A DNA stretch of 64,000 nucleotides from Pseudo-nitzschia pungens (lineage: Eukaryota > Bacillariophyta > Bacillariophyceae > Bacillariales > Bacillariaceae). The stretch lies in contig CM074762.1 in the NCBI GenBank assembly GCA_037355855.1, positions 682,001 through 746,000 on the forward strand, written 5' to 3'. A model generated the notes under the pieces. That model ran no database searches. It was not told the origin of the DNA and saw nothing but the letters and a program-made list of their open reading frames with translations. How positions within the stretch are numbered: position 1 is the stretch's first letter; each line of letters opens with the position of its first letter. A program made the translations under genes and the position numbers. Below, piece after piece: positions 1-10,450 of this stretch.

Positions 1-681
1 AAGGAGGAGGATAAAAATAATGATGAGACAACCACCGAAGAAGATGTTTCTGAGGAGACAGAGGAGGATCTCTCCGAAGAGGAAAAACGACGTAAGTTGA
101 ACCTATTCATGAATTTCCTCCGAGCGCTCAAGAGCAAACAAAAGAACGGCGATGAAGACATCGTTGAATGTTTGTCTCCGGTGCTGAGTATGGGGGGCGC
201 ATCATGCGACACAGGTACTTGTAATGCCTACGACGATGACGCCTACATCAACCATTACTATGACTTTGGCGAAGATGACTGCGATAGCGAAGATTATTTT
301 GATGATGATGATGATTTCTACGACGATGATTATTATGAACAGCACGATGACGATAGCTTCATCATGTCGATTAAGGCCCTGAGTAAGGACGAAGCTACGA
401 TGTCTTACTTGAAGATGGCTCTCGATATAGCAGAAGAAAACAATCTCGACTTGAATTACAGTCAGATAACAGATCCAATGATCGAGGCGAGGGATGATTT
501 CGCCAGATCAAAAAGAGTCGCGAACGATCGAAGAGTCACATCACCAAAGTCGAAAAAGAAAAGCAAACCTCGACATAAGTCTCAGAAGGGAAGGCAACGT
601 GAAAAAGATGGTGTTGCTAGGCCGACTAATCCTGCCCGTAGGGATACCGACCGACAGGATGCCTCCCTTGTGAGCTTTTGA
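1..681 (+). CDS. C-terminal part of an acidic, low-complexity protein (5' end outside window)
   Basis: The reading frame is open from base 1, so the start lies upstream. About 226 codons are visible. The first 30 residues are rich in Glu, Asp and Thr. A strongly acidic Asp/Tyr stretch follows (around bases 230-350), then a short helical-looking segment, and a very basic Lys/Arg/Ser tail that resembles a nuclear localisation signal. No catalytic domain can be recognised. A GTAAGT word at bases 92-97 could be a splice donor, but the frame continues without a stop for almost 600 bases, so I treat it as coding. The product and family are unknown. Confidence 0.6.
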   Translation, partial: KEEDKNNDETTTEEDVSEETEEDLSEEEKRRKLNLFMNFLRALKSKQKNGDEDIVECLSPVLSMGGASCDTGTCNAYDDDAYINHYYDFGEDDCDSEDYFDDDDDFYDDDYYEQHDDDSFIMSIKALSKDEATMSYLKMALDIAEENNLDLNYSQITDPMIEARDDFARSKRVANDRRVTSPKSKKKSKPRHKSQKGRQREKDGVARPTNPARRDTDRQDASLVSF

Positions 682-1982
682 AAAGGAGAGAACGAAGGAG
701 AAGCCTGAAACAATAAAGAAAAAGACTGTATGACCCATGTTTTGGCCAACGCCGTGTTGCCTTTTTGAATTGAGCAAGACCTGCTGCTCAGTCGCGAAAG
801 CCACGGTATATGTATGTGAAAAGACGAGATTTAAACCGTTTCAGTATAAGATTGCACTGTAATAGCCCAACTTTTTTTTTAATTTCTTCGGTTGGTCAAT
901 TCGTATTTTCAGGACTTTTTTATATATCGTCTGACAGAGCGTTTTCAGCTTGTCGAAAATGAATGTAAGCTGGTTACAATAACCAAGAATGACTGTTGGA
1001 AAACTAACATCAATAGCTGCAACTCCCTGACCGAAGAGATTTTAAAATGCGATAAAGAATTCCGTATCGTACTGGCACTGCAGGGTCAGGGAAGGACTGA
1101 CTCAAAGTTTTGGAAAACCCAACGTCTCCGACTGAGGCTAGAAGATGGTGAAGGCTAAACCTTACTCGAACTAAGACTACTTCCTAAGACTACTTCCTTG
1201 CACCGGGTTAGGATAATGGCACTAGTGCAGATGATCCTCCCGCCGAGTGGAATTAGAGAGCGAGATGGTCATCCTGTCAAACCTACTACTACTAGACTTG
1301 AAAGTAAAAGTTTACCAGAACAAGAACATTACCAATGATGTTTTCTTCTCAAAATCAGGAAAACGTATGTTAGCGTCTCATTTTTCCGCACGACTCCGCA
1401 GTTACTATTGTCATCCGCTTTGAATCGAATACAAGGAAATATGATACAGCAAGTTTCAATCGTGGATGAACGAGAAAGCAAAAGATTTTCTATTTTTTTT
1501 ATTAATTAGGGAAGACATGACACGCAATGAAATAAATCCTGCATTCCAAAGTTGCACGTTGGTTTTCAGTACTATTGATAACAATTCGGAAGGAGATTTG
1601 TATTCCTTTCTCTCAATAACTGGCCAACGGGTACCAAAATCTCGCCTAAAAGTGATGAGTTGACAGTTGAAGAACACTAAAATGCACGAGGAGGTGATCA
1701 GTGATCAATTGATTGATGAAAAAAATCATACCACCTTCGAGTAACTTACGGTACGAGTAAGATTTACGAGGGACAAAGTAACACTTTACCCACCCGTTGC
1801 ATTCATCGCCAAGCAGCCCAAAATAATCATCATTTTGTAAGTCGAAAGCGAAGGTTTGCACCGGCTCCAGATCTTTTTGATGAACTAGACTGAGCTCACA
1901 AAAACAATTTCTTCTAATCACAATTGTGAAACACTATATACATTAAAACTTATTTTCAAAATCAAAGACTTGGATTATCAAA
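682..1982. other. Gene-free spacer
   Basis: No supported gene. The small open frames here begin with non-ATG codons and show no domain or coding bias. Around 1741-1770 there is a short cluster of the TTACGGTA / GTAAGATTTAC words found in most other spacers of this window. Confidence 0.5.
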
Positions 1983-4615
1983 ATGGAAACCATCGAAATT
2001 CCAGCAGGGAATGGTGATAAAGGCGAAGGCCTTGCCAAAACGACGCCCACCGCGACAGAATCCGAACAAGCACCTTCTGGCACGGGAACAAAAAAGTCGA
2101 CGGTCTGCCAACGTGTGTGGATGGGGGTTCTCATTGCTGTTGTTCTCATCGTTGCCATCATTGGTATCGTTGTAGCCGTTGTTCCAGAAAAGAACAAGAG
2201 AAAGCGAGCCTCCAGTTACAAGAGAGACAACTACGGCAACTACGACGGAACACCACCTATCACAGATGCCCCTTTTGAGGTCGAAGACACGATCTTCGTG
2301 ACCAACTCGACGGAGCCATACGCTTCGATCGAAGAAGTTCGGAGCGACATCGAGGAGTTGACAAAAAGATTTGTCAACGATATCATATTGAGCGAAGGAA
2401 ACCCTGAATATAATAATTATTATGACGACTTCCTTAAACACGACACGTCATGGATGATGCGCGACAATGTGATGTTTGCCGAAGGTGGCATGCCAATGGC
2501 GGCGGAAGCACCGGCGTCGGCATCCGTATTTGAAGGTACAACCGACTTTGGCACTTACCAGCAGGAGGTGGGTGCTATTCGAAACGACCTCGTCAAGTCC
2601 AACGGTGATCACGTGTTCGCCGTAAGTGACAGTCGCATTATGGTTTGGGACCTCGAAGGCAACCAAAAGGAAACTATCATGTTTAAGCGAGAAGAATCTG
2701 GCGATGATGACTGGTATGGGTTCCGCCCTGAAGTTCAGGCACTCCTTTTGAACCCCGAGGGGACGAAGCTTATCGTAGTCACAACTGCCAAGGGTTATGA
2801 CTATTTTAGGCATTCGTACGAAGAACACAAATTGGAGTTTCCTGTCATCGATAATTATCAGGCGACTCAAATTATTGTGTATGGTATCGAAGGAGGTTCA
2901 CTTACGGAGCTCTCGAAATCATCATTGAATGGTTGGCATGTTGACTCATATATTGTAGGCAACAATGTCCATATCGTGACCAGGATGAGGTTAAAAACCC
3001 GCGACATATTGGTGGACCCCTTGCGACGCTGGAATATTGATCCATCTTACAAGATGACCGACGAAGAATACGTTGCAGCAGCGTCTCGCAAAGCGGAAGA
3101 AATCATGCCAGAGTTTGTGGACAAAATGGTCGATTTGGTGACCCAAGACGACGAGGTCATACTTTGTCGTTTTGTAGGCTTTCCCGATATTATGCAACGT
3201 TACAATGTTTTGACTCAGATCAGTTCATTTGACATTGGGGTCATCGATCAAGACAACGGCATTGAATTCGATACTTCATCAAAGACGTTGGTTTTGAGGC
3301 CAGGAAACAATGGCAATGTGTATGCTACTGATGCGTGGATTTGGGTATCAGATTCAGCCTACATCTACGATGCTGGCAGAGATGAGCACGTTGATCAGAC
3401 TATGTTGCAAGGGTTTCGACTAGACGGAGCCTCTTCCACCTTTGGTGCAGTCGGAAGTATCCCTGGCTCAATGTTGAATCAGTTTGCAATAGATTTTGTC
3501 AAGGATTCAGAAAACAATAAAGAATACATACGGGTTGGTACTACACAATCTGCCATGGCTCCATTTTGGGGGATGCCGCGCCCTATTCCTATCATCAGGG
3601 AAGAAACTTCCGAATTTGTTGACGTATTCGAAGACGATGTCGGTGATGAACCTGAGTCACGAACTATCAACAGAATAATGATTCTAGAAGTCCCCGAGGC
3701 AGAAGATGACGAGGTCGTCGATGTTGTTGAGGTTGGTAGTGTCATGGTGGGAAAGAAAGATGAGGTAAGAACCAGTGAAGATATGTTTTACCGGAGGAAC
3801 TAAAGTTTGAAAGCTTCTTTCTCTTTTCTTACTAGTGGATCTCACGTTGTCCCTCGAAATGTCCCGCTTTTGACTCGTTTTAGACTATTACTGCAATCCG
3901 ATTCTTTGACAAGATCAGTTATGTTGTTACGTTTGAACGTACTGATCCTTTTTACGTGCTTGATTTATCCGAACCCACTGACCCGAAAATCCTTGGTGAA
4001 CTGGAAATTCCAGGATTTTCCGAGTTTATGCACCCCATCAAAGAAGACAATTCTATGCTCATTACAGTAGGAAAAGACGCCGACGAAGATGGGAGAGTCA
4101 CAGGTCTCATGATATCGCTTTTCAATTCAACCATTCCCACCGAACCTGATTTGGTTGACAAACTCGTGATTGAAAATGATCGAGACAGTTGGTCGGGAAG
4201 CAGTGCGTCGTGGGACGAAAGGGCTTTCCGATACATTCAAGTTGGTGAGCTCGGCCGCCTCATCATACCTGTTGATATCTATTACCATGGATGGGATAAA
4301 AATGGAAACAAGCTTGGAGATGATTTTGAAGGATTTATGGTATTTGGCGTCGATCTAACGCAATCTGAAAATTTGATCACATTGGAAGACGATATCAATC
4401 ACAAACAAGAAGAATCTATATCCGATGGAGATTATTGTTATTGCGGCGACTACTACTACACTTATCTCCCACAAAGAAGCATGATGTTTGATGGCGACAT
4501 CATGACTTTGAAAAATGACCGAGTGATCAGCACGGATATTGTTACAGGAAAAACTGAATGGAATATCACTTACCCGTCCTACAGAGACAACAGTTGCTGT
4601 GACAATGACGTTTAA
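1983..4615 (+). CDS. Membrane-anchored beta-propeller protein (PF09826-like), two exons
   Basis: Exon 1 is 1983-3764 and exon 2 is 3884-4615. The 119 bp intron starts GTAAGA and ends TTTTAG, and splicing gives 837 residues. The splice is supported because it joins GKKDE to TITAIRFFDKISYVVTF, a propeller strand that runs across the junction. Residues about 45-68 form one transmembrane helix followed by Lys/Arg. From about residue 190 the protein resembles secreted proteins with a C-terminal beta-propeller (COG4880/PF09826), including the segment TDPFYVLDLSEPTDPKILGE. That family is known mainly from archaea and bacteria. Likely a single-pass surface or endomembrane protein with an exposed propeller. 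The ligand is unknown. An Asp/Glu-rich loop just before the intron is probably a lineage-specific insertion. Confidence 0.8.
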
Positions 4616-5642
4616 TTGCCGAGTTGTTTGTATTGAACTGATTAGCAACACACTCGCAACAGGTCACGAGAATCATTACCTTCAATCTATCTATCTATCT
4701 TAATTTATCCTTATCATTCTCTCCAGGGTAAATAATACTTCGTATCATTATTGAAATCATCACGTTAACATAAATTCTTATTCTTTCCTTCAAAACTACT
4801 CGTACATTGTTCATAACTTGTTTGTGATATCACCTTTGTTCTCTGTCACTGAGGTCTTCTAGACGTTTCAGTCGAAGCGAACGACGAGATTTCCTGTTCA
4901 GCTTTTCGGATTTTCGGAGCCCTTTAGGCCTTGCGAAAATGTAACTTGTTTCGGTAGAGTGCGTGTACGAAATGCAACTTCGTATTATGATGTACTCGAA
5001 TATTACTACACTAAGACCTTGGTGTATGTTTTTGAAATGTTTGCAGTGTTGTTTATCATGTTCATTGTTCTCGATGCGGCACGGTACAAGCAAAAAAGCT
5101 CAGATAAGCTACAAGGTAAGATTACTCCAACAATTTTCGTACGTACGGTACGTAATCTTAACTTACTTGAATCGGAGCGGATGGAATTTACCCATGAAAG
5201 GTAAGGTTACAAGTAAGTTACGCCGTCTGACGTTTCGCCAGAATTGATCTTGAAAATTAACTCCAACACTAAGCTGACTTCTAATGGAGATGGTGTTTTA
5301 AAGTTGTTGGTGTTTGTTGACTAAGGTTTAACTTCTCTCTCATCGGCATCTTGCATTTGGAATTTTCAGTCCGTTATCGTCCGTCCGAACTACCGGTATC
5401 GTTCTTTTCATCAGCTAAACCTTACCGGTACGTACCGTAGTGATCGTCGGTGATTGGAATGTCATCTAATGCTTAGAGTGCTGAGGAATAAAAGGTGAAA
5501 GTGACAGAAGCAACCAAGAAAAACCGTACGTGTGTACGCCGGATAGTTCTCGCCATACTTCTAGTGGTATTTCTAATTGCAGATGAGACAACAAGCACGC
5601 AATCCTCAAGGTACACGTTGCGAAAAAGAATAAGAGAGAACG
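4616..5642. other. Gene-free spacer with repeated short motifs
   Basis: No convincing gene. It holds a short ATCT run near 4685-4702 and several copies of the spacer words: GTAAGATTACTCC and GTACGTACGGTACGTAATC (5116-5155), GTAAGGTTAC (about 5200-5209) and CTTACCGGTACGTACCG (about 5422-5438). The small frame at 5495-5767 has a hydrophobic start but begins with GTG and overlaps the next gene in another frame. Confidence 0.5.
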
Positions 5643-7316
5643 ATGAATGCAAGAAAACAAGTTCATGCGGCAACAAACACAAGCTTTCGTTCGATCAGGA
5701 GGATAGTCCAAACACCCACAATGAAACTATCGGCTACCATACGACAACAACATCGGCTCGGCATTGATCGCCGTCGGTTTTCAACGTCATTGAATGTTCC
5801 GACCAATGGTGCTACGAGTACTCAATTTGGTCTGCGGAGACGCAGGCATTGGCCAACATCGACATATTCTTCTCTCCATCGGACAAGAATCGAATCTGCT
5901 TCGTTGATTCGAATCATTCCCACCAGACAAATCAGTACGGCATCGTTTGGAAACTTCCGACGCAAGGCGTGGCAAGAAATATCGAATCGTCCCATCGAAT
6001 TCTTATCGGTTCCGTGTGTTGCTGCTTTCGTTGGCATATTAACAAACTGGATGGGAGTGAAAATGCTGTTTTATCCCGTGGAATACCATGGGTTGGAATT
6101 GAAGCGATGGGAAAAAACGCCCTATGGGCTCTTTGGATGGCAAGGAGTGGTTCCTACCAAAACCGACCTCATGGCCAAACGGCTCGTGAGCATCATTACC
6201 GAAAAACTCTTATCGCTAGACGAAGCCTTCGGTCGACTGGACCCGAACGAATTGGGACAGTTGCTTCTGCCAGGTATCGAAGACTCTGTCGACTCCGCGA
6301 TTGCACATTCGGATCGCATAGGTGGTGGTTTATACGCGTGGGGAGTGAAGCAGATCCTTCCGTTGTTGATGCCCCATCTGGTAACAAACTTAAAGAAGGA
6401 GATTGATCAAGTCCTCGATCTCGAAAATGTTGTTTTGTCGGCCTTTGTTCGCGACAAAGCAACGCTTGTCGATCTCTTCCAAAAGGTCGGAAGGGTAGAG
6501 CTCGATTTCTTGGTCAATTCTGGTTTCGGTCTCGGTTTCTTGTTGGGGCTTGGGCAAATGGTGTGCTGGGCAGCGCATCCCGCTGCTTGGACGCTGCCGG
6601 CCGCCGGCGCTTTGGTGGGCTACGTGACGAACTGGATCGCAATCCGCATGATTTTTGAGCCTGCCGAACCGGTAGAAATAATGGGGGGTCTTTTGGAAAT
6701 CCAGGGCATGTTCGAAAGCCGACAAATAGAAGTGAGCGACGAGTTCGGGGATTTCATGCAGAAGCGCGTCTTGACCGCCGGTGATTTGTTGAAGGATTTG
6801 GCTGTCGGGGGAGAAGACGGTGAGCTATTCAAATTTCTTCGACGGCATCTGCCGTATCCCATCCCCTCCGAAGTTCTGTCGGCCGCCGTCGACGGGATCG
6901 CCAAGATCGCTGCGGATCCAATCAAGTACGCCGATGTTCACAAATACGTGAACGAACGGCTCGACATCAGAGATACACTAGCTCGGCGCTTGAAAACGTT
7001 GAGTCCCACCGAATTCGAAGATCTCCTGCACCCCGTCTTTCAAGAAGACGAGATAACCTTGATCGCGACCGGAGGAGTTCTTGGTCTCGCCGCAGGAGGT
7101 CTTCAGACTCAGTTGGGGTGGGGTGGAATCAATGCCGTTCCGCGAGCGATAGGTACAATCGCATTTACATTGGTTTCCTCCCTCTTCTTTTACCTCGAAC
7201 AAGAATACGAGCTGGATCATGACGAACCTTTAGCATCGACAGAGCGCCCCCAGCTACGAAGAAGAGAAACGGTTGTGCGTAGGCGCACAACGATTCCCAA
7301 GGATCGGTTGAACTAA
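5643..7316 (+). CDS. DUF445 family membrane protein, probably organellar
   Basis: Single exon, 557 residues. The ATG follows an in-frame stop at 5631-5633. Residues 1-110 are rich in Arg, Ser and Thr and almost free of acidic residues, which suggests an organelle targeting peptide (probably mitochondrial). Two DUF445 (PF04286) signatures follow: a first membrane segment with GILTNWMGVKMLFYP and, about 200 residues later, the repeat GYVTNWIAIRMIFEP. These paired TNW...M.F.P motifs are the hallmark of the family, which in bacteria is a membrane protein of unknown function. Between them lie amphipathic helices, and a last hydrophobic stretch occurs near residues 475-520. No biochemical role can be assigned. 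Confidence 0.82.
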   Translation: MNARKQVHAATNTSFRSIRRIVQTPTMKLSATIRQQHRLGIDRRRFSTSLNVPTNGATSTQFGLRRRRHWPTSTYSSLHRTRIESASLIRIIPTRQISTASFGNFRRKAWQEISNRPIEFLSVPCVAAFVGILTNWMGVKMLFYPVEYHGLELKRWEKTPYGLFGWQGVVPTKTDLMAKRLVSIITEKLLSLDEAFGRLDPNELGQLLLPGIEDSVDSAIAHSDRIGGGLYAWGVKQILPLLMPHLVTNLKKEIDQVLDLENVVLSAFVRDKATLVDLFQKVGRVELDFLVNSGFGLGFLLGLGQMVCWAAHPAAWTLPAAGALVGYVTNWIAIRMIFEPAEPVEIMGGLLEIQGMFESRQIEVSDEFGDFMQKRVLTAGDLLKDLAVGGEDGELFKFLRRHLPYPIPSEVLSAAVDGIAKIAADPIKYADVHKYVNERLDIRDTLARRLKTLSPTEFEDLLHPVFQEDEITLIATGGVLGLAAGGLQTQLGWGGINAVPRAIGTIAFTLVSSLFFYLEQEYELDHDEPLASTERPQLRRRETVVRRRTTIPKDRLN

Positions 7317-7842
7317 CAACAACAAGCATTACTATTGCACTAGCATCGGTTGAAGATCTCCTCATCCCAAGGAGAAATGAATGCGCGCCGTGGTTCATTT
7401 CACGATCGAACGATCGGTAGAAACATGCAACCGTGTCTTCCATGCTAACCCGTTTCAGAAAAAGTAGACGATTAACGCTCTCTTTAGAATAGACATAGAA
7501 ATGTTGTCGACACCCACTAGTTTAAAGACAAAACCCATTCTTTTCGACTATTCATAATTACCATTTCCTTCTGATTGGGCAAACATAAATGTAAGAGTAC
7601 GAGGTGCAGACTAGAATCCCATTAAACATGGAATTAATTTTTGAAAGTTCGTGCTTTTTTCACTACTCCTAAAGTGGTTTGGCACCATTGTGATGTTTAA
7701 TATCAATTAACCTAAATGTAAAGTCATAGTTTTGTTTCTCTAATTTGGTACCCAGCAAAGAATTTGTGATAATAAAGACGAATTTGGTTCTTCGTCTCGC
7801 CTAGTCAGGATGGCGGAAGGAGTTTTTCTCTCTCGGTTGTGC
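7317..7842. other. Spacer between convergent genes
   Basis: AT-rich 3' flanks of the DUF445 gene (+) and the HU gene (-). Nothing else recognised. Confidence 0.5.
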
Positions 7843-8487
7843 TCATTCTCTTCCATTGAGCTTGTCCTTCAACGCCTTTGCAGCGCTGAATCCTGCTCCG
7901 CAAGAAGCCGCAATCTCGATGTCTTCCCCTGTTCTTGGGTTCCGGCCCATTCTTGCCTTTCTGTATCTTGGCTCGAAGGTTCCGAATCCTGGGAAATTGA
8001 CCTTGTTGCCGTCGGCAAGTGTCTGTGAAGTCATCAGAACAACAAATAATGTAAATAATAATAATGATTTCAATGGTGAACGGGAACGAATACATCGGTC
8101 AAACGAACGTGAGTATGCGTTCCATGCATGAATTCAGAGAGACCTTTCCTGCGATTTAAATTCAAGCATTTTGCTTTGTCGACCCTTTTTTGCAGCCTCC
8201 AAGGACAAAACAAATCCAACGAAACCAACACATGAACCCATAACTGACTCATGACGGGGCTAACTTACATCAGAAACAAGACCAAGGACGCAGTTGAGGG
8301 CCTGTTCGGCATCCGTCTTTGTGTATCCGAGTTCTTCGGCCATCTTGGCCACAAATTCCTTCTTTCGGATAGTCTCCGGGCTCGACGCCATCAAGCACGT
8401 GGATTGTTGTCGGCCATTGCCACTGACAACGAAGGCATCAGCAAGGTTGAAAAGGGCTGCGATGAATAGGAGAGATCGGAACAGCAT
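7843..8487 (-). CDS. Plastid-targeted HU-type DNA-binding protein, two exons
   Basis: Exon 1 runs 8487-8269 and exon 2 runs 8022-7843. The 246 bp intron (8268-8023) starts GTAAGT and ends CACAG. The spliced protein has 132 residues. Residues 1-18 are a signal peptide ending in LADA, followed at once by Phe (motif ADAFVV), the pattern used for import into the four-membrane plastid of diatoms. A Ser/Gln-rich transit stretch follows. The mature part (about residues 38-132) is a full HU/IHF domain: two N-terminal helices, then the DNA-binding arm with [20 protein letters not shown] and a closing Lys-rich helix. It should bend and compact plastid DNA. The intron falls between the helical part and the beta arm. 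It is divergent to the HIT gene at 9420. Confidence 0.9.
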
Positions 8488-9419
8488 GCTTTGATTTTTC
8501 TGCACAAGTGTTTGAAAGCAACCGAATGAAACAATGCGAACGTGGAATGTGTCGTTTGATGAACCGATTCGTGTTGGTATTTTAGTTGGCCTACAAGTAC
8601 AAAGAAGCCTAGGTTGCGACAATCGAGTGGACGTGATGTGGATTTTCGGTCGTTAGCGTTTAGCGTTCTCGCATCGGTTCGTGTCGTGTCGCGTCGTGTC
8701 GTTCGTACAGGTGTGTCAATGATGATTCACGATGTGCTGTCTCCCTGCTCGTCGCAACGCAACGATGTGACGAGATGTGTGGTGAGTGGTGATGGATTTT
8801 CCGACGAAGAAAGATTTTTTTTATGGCTGAAAAGAAGACAGATGGTATGTTCACAGATTCCATTTTTCTGAGCATATTCATATGATTCGTACGTTGAGTA
8901 TACCGGTACTGGGCATTGATGGCTTCAAAAAGATTCTTCGGAAGAAAAGTTGTGATGAAAATCTTTTTTTAGTCATCTGTGTCGTCCATCATCCCCAGAG
9001 ATAAGGTGACAGAGCTCTTGGCTTTCGGATCAGCGATCAGCAATCAGCAATCATGGAACACCGAGCTAGCAGCAGTGAGATTGTAATATACGGCACCCCA
9101 ACAAATCGTTGTACATCTGTATCGCATAAGGTTACTGCGGCATCAGGTGACATTTCAATTCGCAATCGCTCACGTAGCCATACTCGTATATTCACAACAA
9201 CGAACAGGAATGCGGTAAGTCAATAGTAGGAATCTTTGTGCTCGGACCGAGTGAGAGGCCTGACTCCGGTCTTATAGTTGTGTCGTGACTATCTTTGATG
9301 CATTATTTCGTATCAATGTGAGATTTCTGTAATACTATCATGTGCTATGTGTTGGGTGCATGAAATAATGATGATGCATTCTTTTTCTGTGGTATTTTCC
9401 AAAACTCATCAATCAATCA
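8488..9419. other. Divergent promoter region (HU / HIT genes)
   Basis: Nine hundred bases between two divergent starts. It contains a TACCGGTA word near 8899, CGTGTCGTGTCGCGTCGTGTCG repeats near 8680-8700, and a 57-codon ATG frame at 9053-9226 that ends just after a GTAAGT. That frame does not splice in phase to the HIT gene, so I do not call it. Confidence 0.4.
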
Positions 9420-10263
9420 ATGGAACAAATCTTCTATTCATTCAGCCTTGCAGGACGACGTGGAGTTAAAGTAGCCATCACAAGGATTCTATCTTGTTCT
9501 GCACTTCTTTCCGGAAAATCTTTGACCAACAACGCCGGCACCAAAATCCATCTCGCTTCTGCGTTTCCATTTGCTTTCAACAACCTTTCTCATTCGTATT
9601 CGACCACCACCGCCCTTGCAATGTCGTCGTCGGACGAAGTGAAGAAGGCCCAAGAGGCCGCCGCAAACAACGCCGGAGATGGCGAACCCCCCACGATTTT
9701 CGACAAAATCCTGTCGGGTGACATTCCGGCAAACAAGATCCACGACGACGAGTTTTGCATCGCCTTCCGGGACGTCAATCCACAAGCACCCGTTCACTTT
9801 TTGGTCATTCCGAAAAACAGAGACGGTTTGACACAGCTTTCGAAAGCACGCGAAGACCAAAAGGAACTGCTCGGCCATTTGATGTACGTCGCGCAAAAGC
9901 TCGGTCAGGAAGAGTGTCCGGGAGGGTTTCGGGTAGTGGTCAACGACGGCAAGGACGGTGCGCAGAGCGTCTATCATCTTCATATTGTAAGTGCAACCTC
10001 ACATTACGAGTTTGGAGAATAAAAGAATGAACAGGTCAATCATTCATGGCTGGTTGTTTCCTCCGGTGATGTTCGACTGCGGACATCGGTCGCATTTTCG
10101 CTTTCAACCCCTTCGCGCTCTACATTTTTTTGCTTGCACTTTGTATTCATTCGTCTCTCACGTATTCATTGTATTGCTCTCGTGTCTGAAAACTTTCCCC
10201 TGTCCTGGATATGATGTGCAGCACGTGGTGGGTGGTCGACAAATGCAGTGGCCTCCTGGATAG
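9420..10263 (+). CDS. HIT (histidine triad) family nucleotide hydrolase, two exons
   Basis: Exon 1 is 9420-9986 and exon 2 is 10222-10263. The 235 bp intron starts GTAAGT and ends GTGCAG. The protein has 202 residues. The catalytic triad is rebuilt only after splicing: exon 1 ends YHLHI and exon 2 begins HVVGGRQMQWPPG, giving H-L-H-I-H-V-V. The core (from about residue 90: IFDKILSGDIPA, then FRDVNPQAPVHFLVIPK) matches HINT-type purine nucleoside phosphoramidases. The first 67 residues are an extension with an Arg-containing start and an ASAFPF motif, so organelle import is likely. A second ATG at 9621 could give a cytosolic form. The last exon is only 14 codons. Confidence 0.88.
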
Positions 10264-10450
10264 CCTGATTCAGAATGCCTCCCATGCAACATCACGGAGT
10301 TGGAACGAAAAGAATTGTTGGGCAGTACACGCACAGCAGCATAGTATAGTTGATGAGATTTATGTTCGAATCTTTTTCAAATGAAAGTATTAGTATTACA
10401 TGACGCCGCAACAGAGGGCATCCTTCGTTTATTGATTAATGAATTTAGAA

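Noticed and set aside
5495..5767. Frame with hydrophobic start before the DUF445 gene
   Set aside because: Begins with GTG, overlaps the supported gene in another frame and lacks a family.
9053..9226. 57-codon ATG frame ending at a GTAAGT
   Set aside because: It looked like a first exon of the HIT gene, but no acceptor joins it in phase to that gene and it has no domain.
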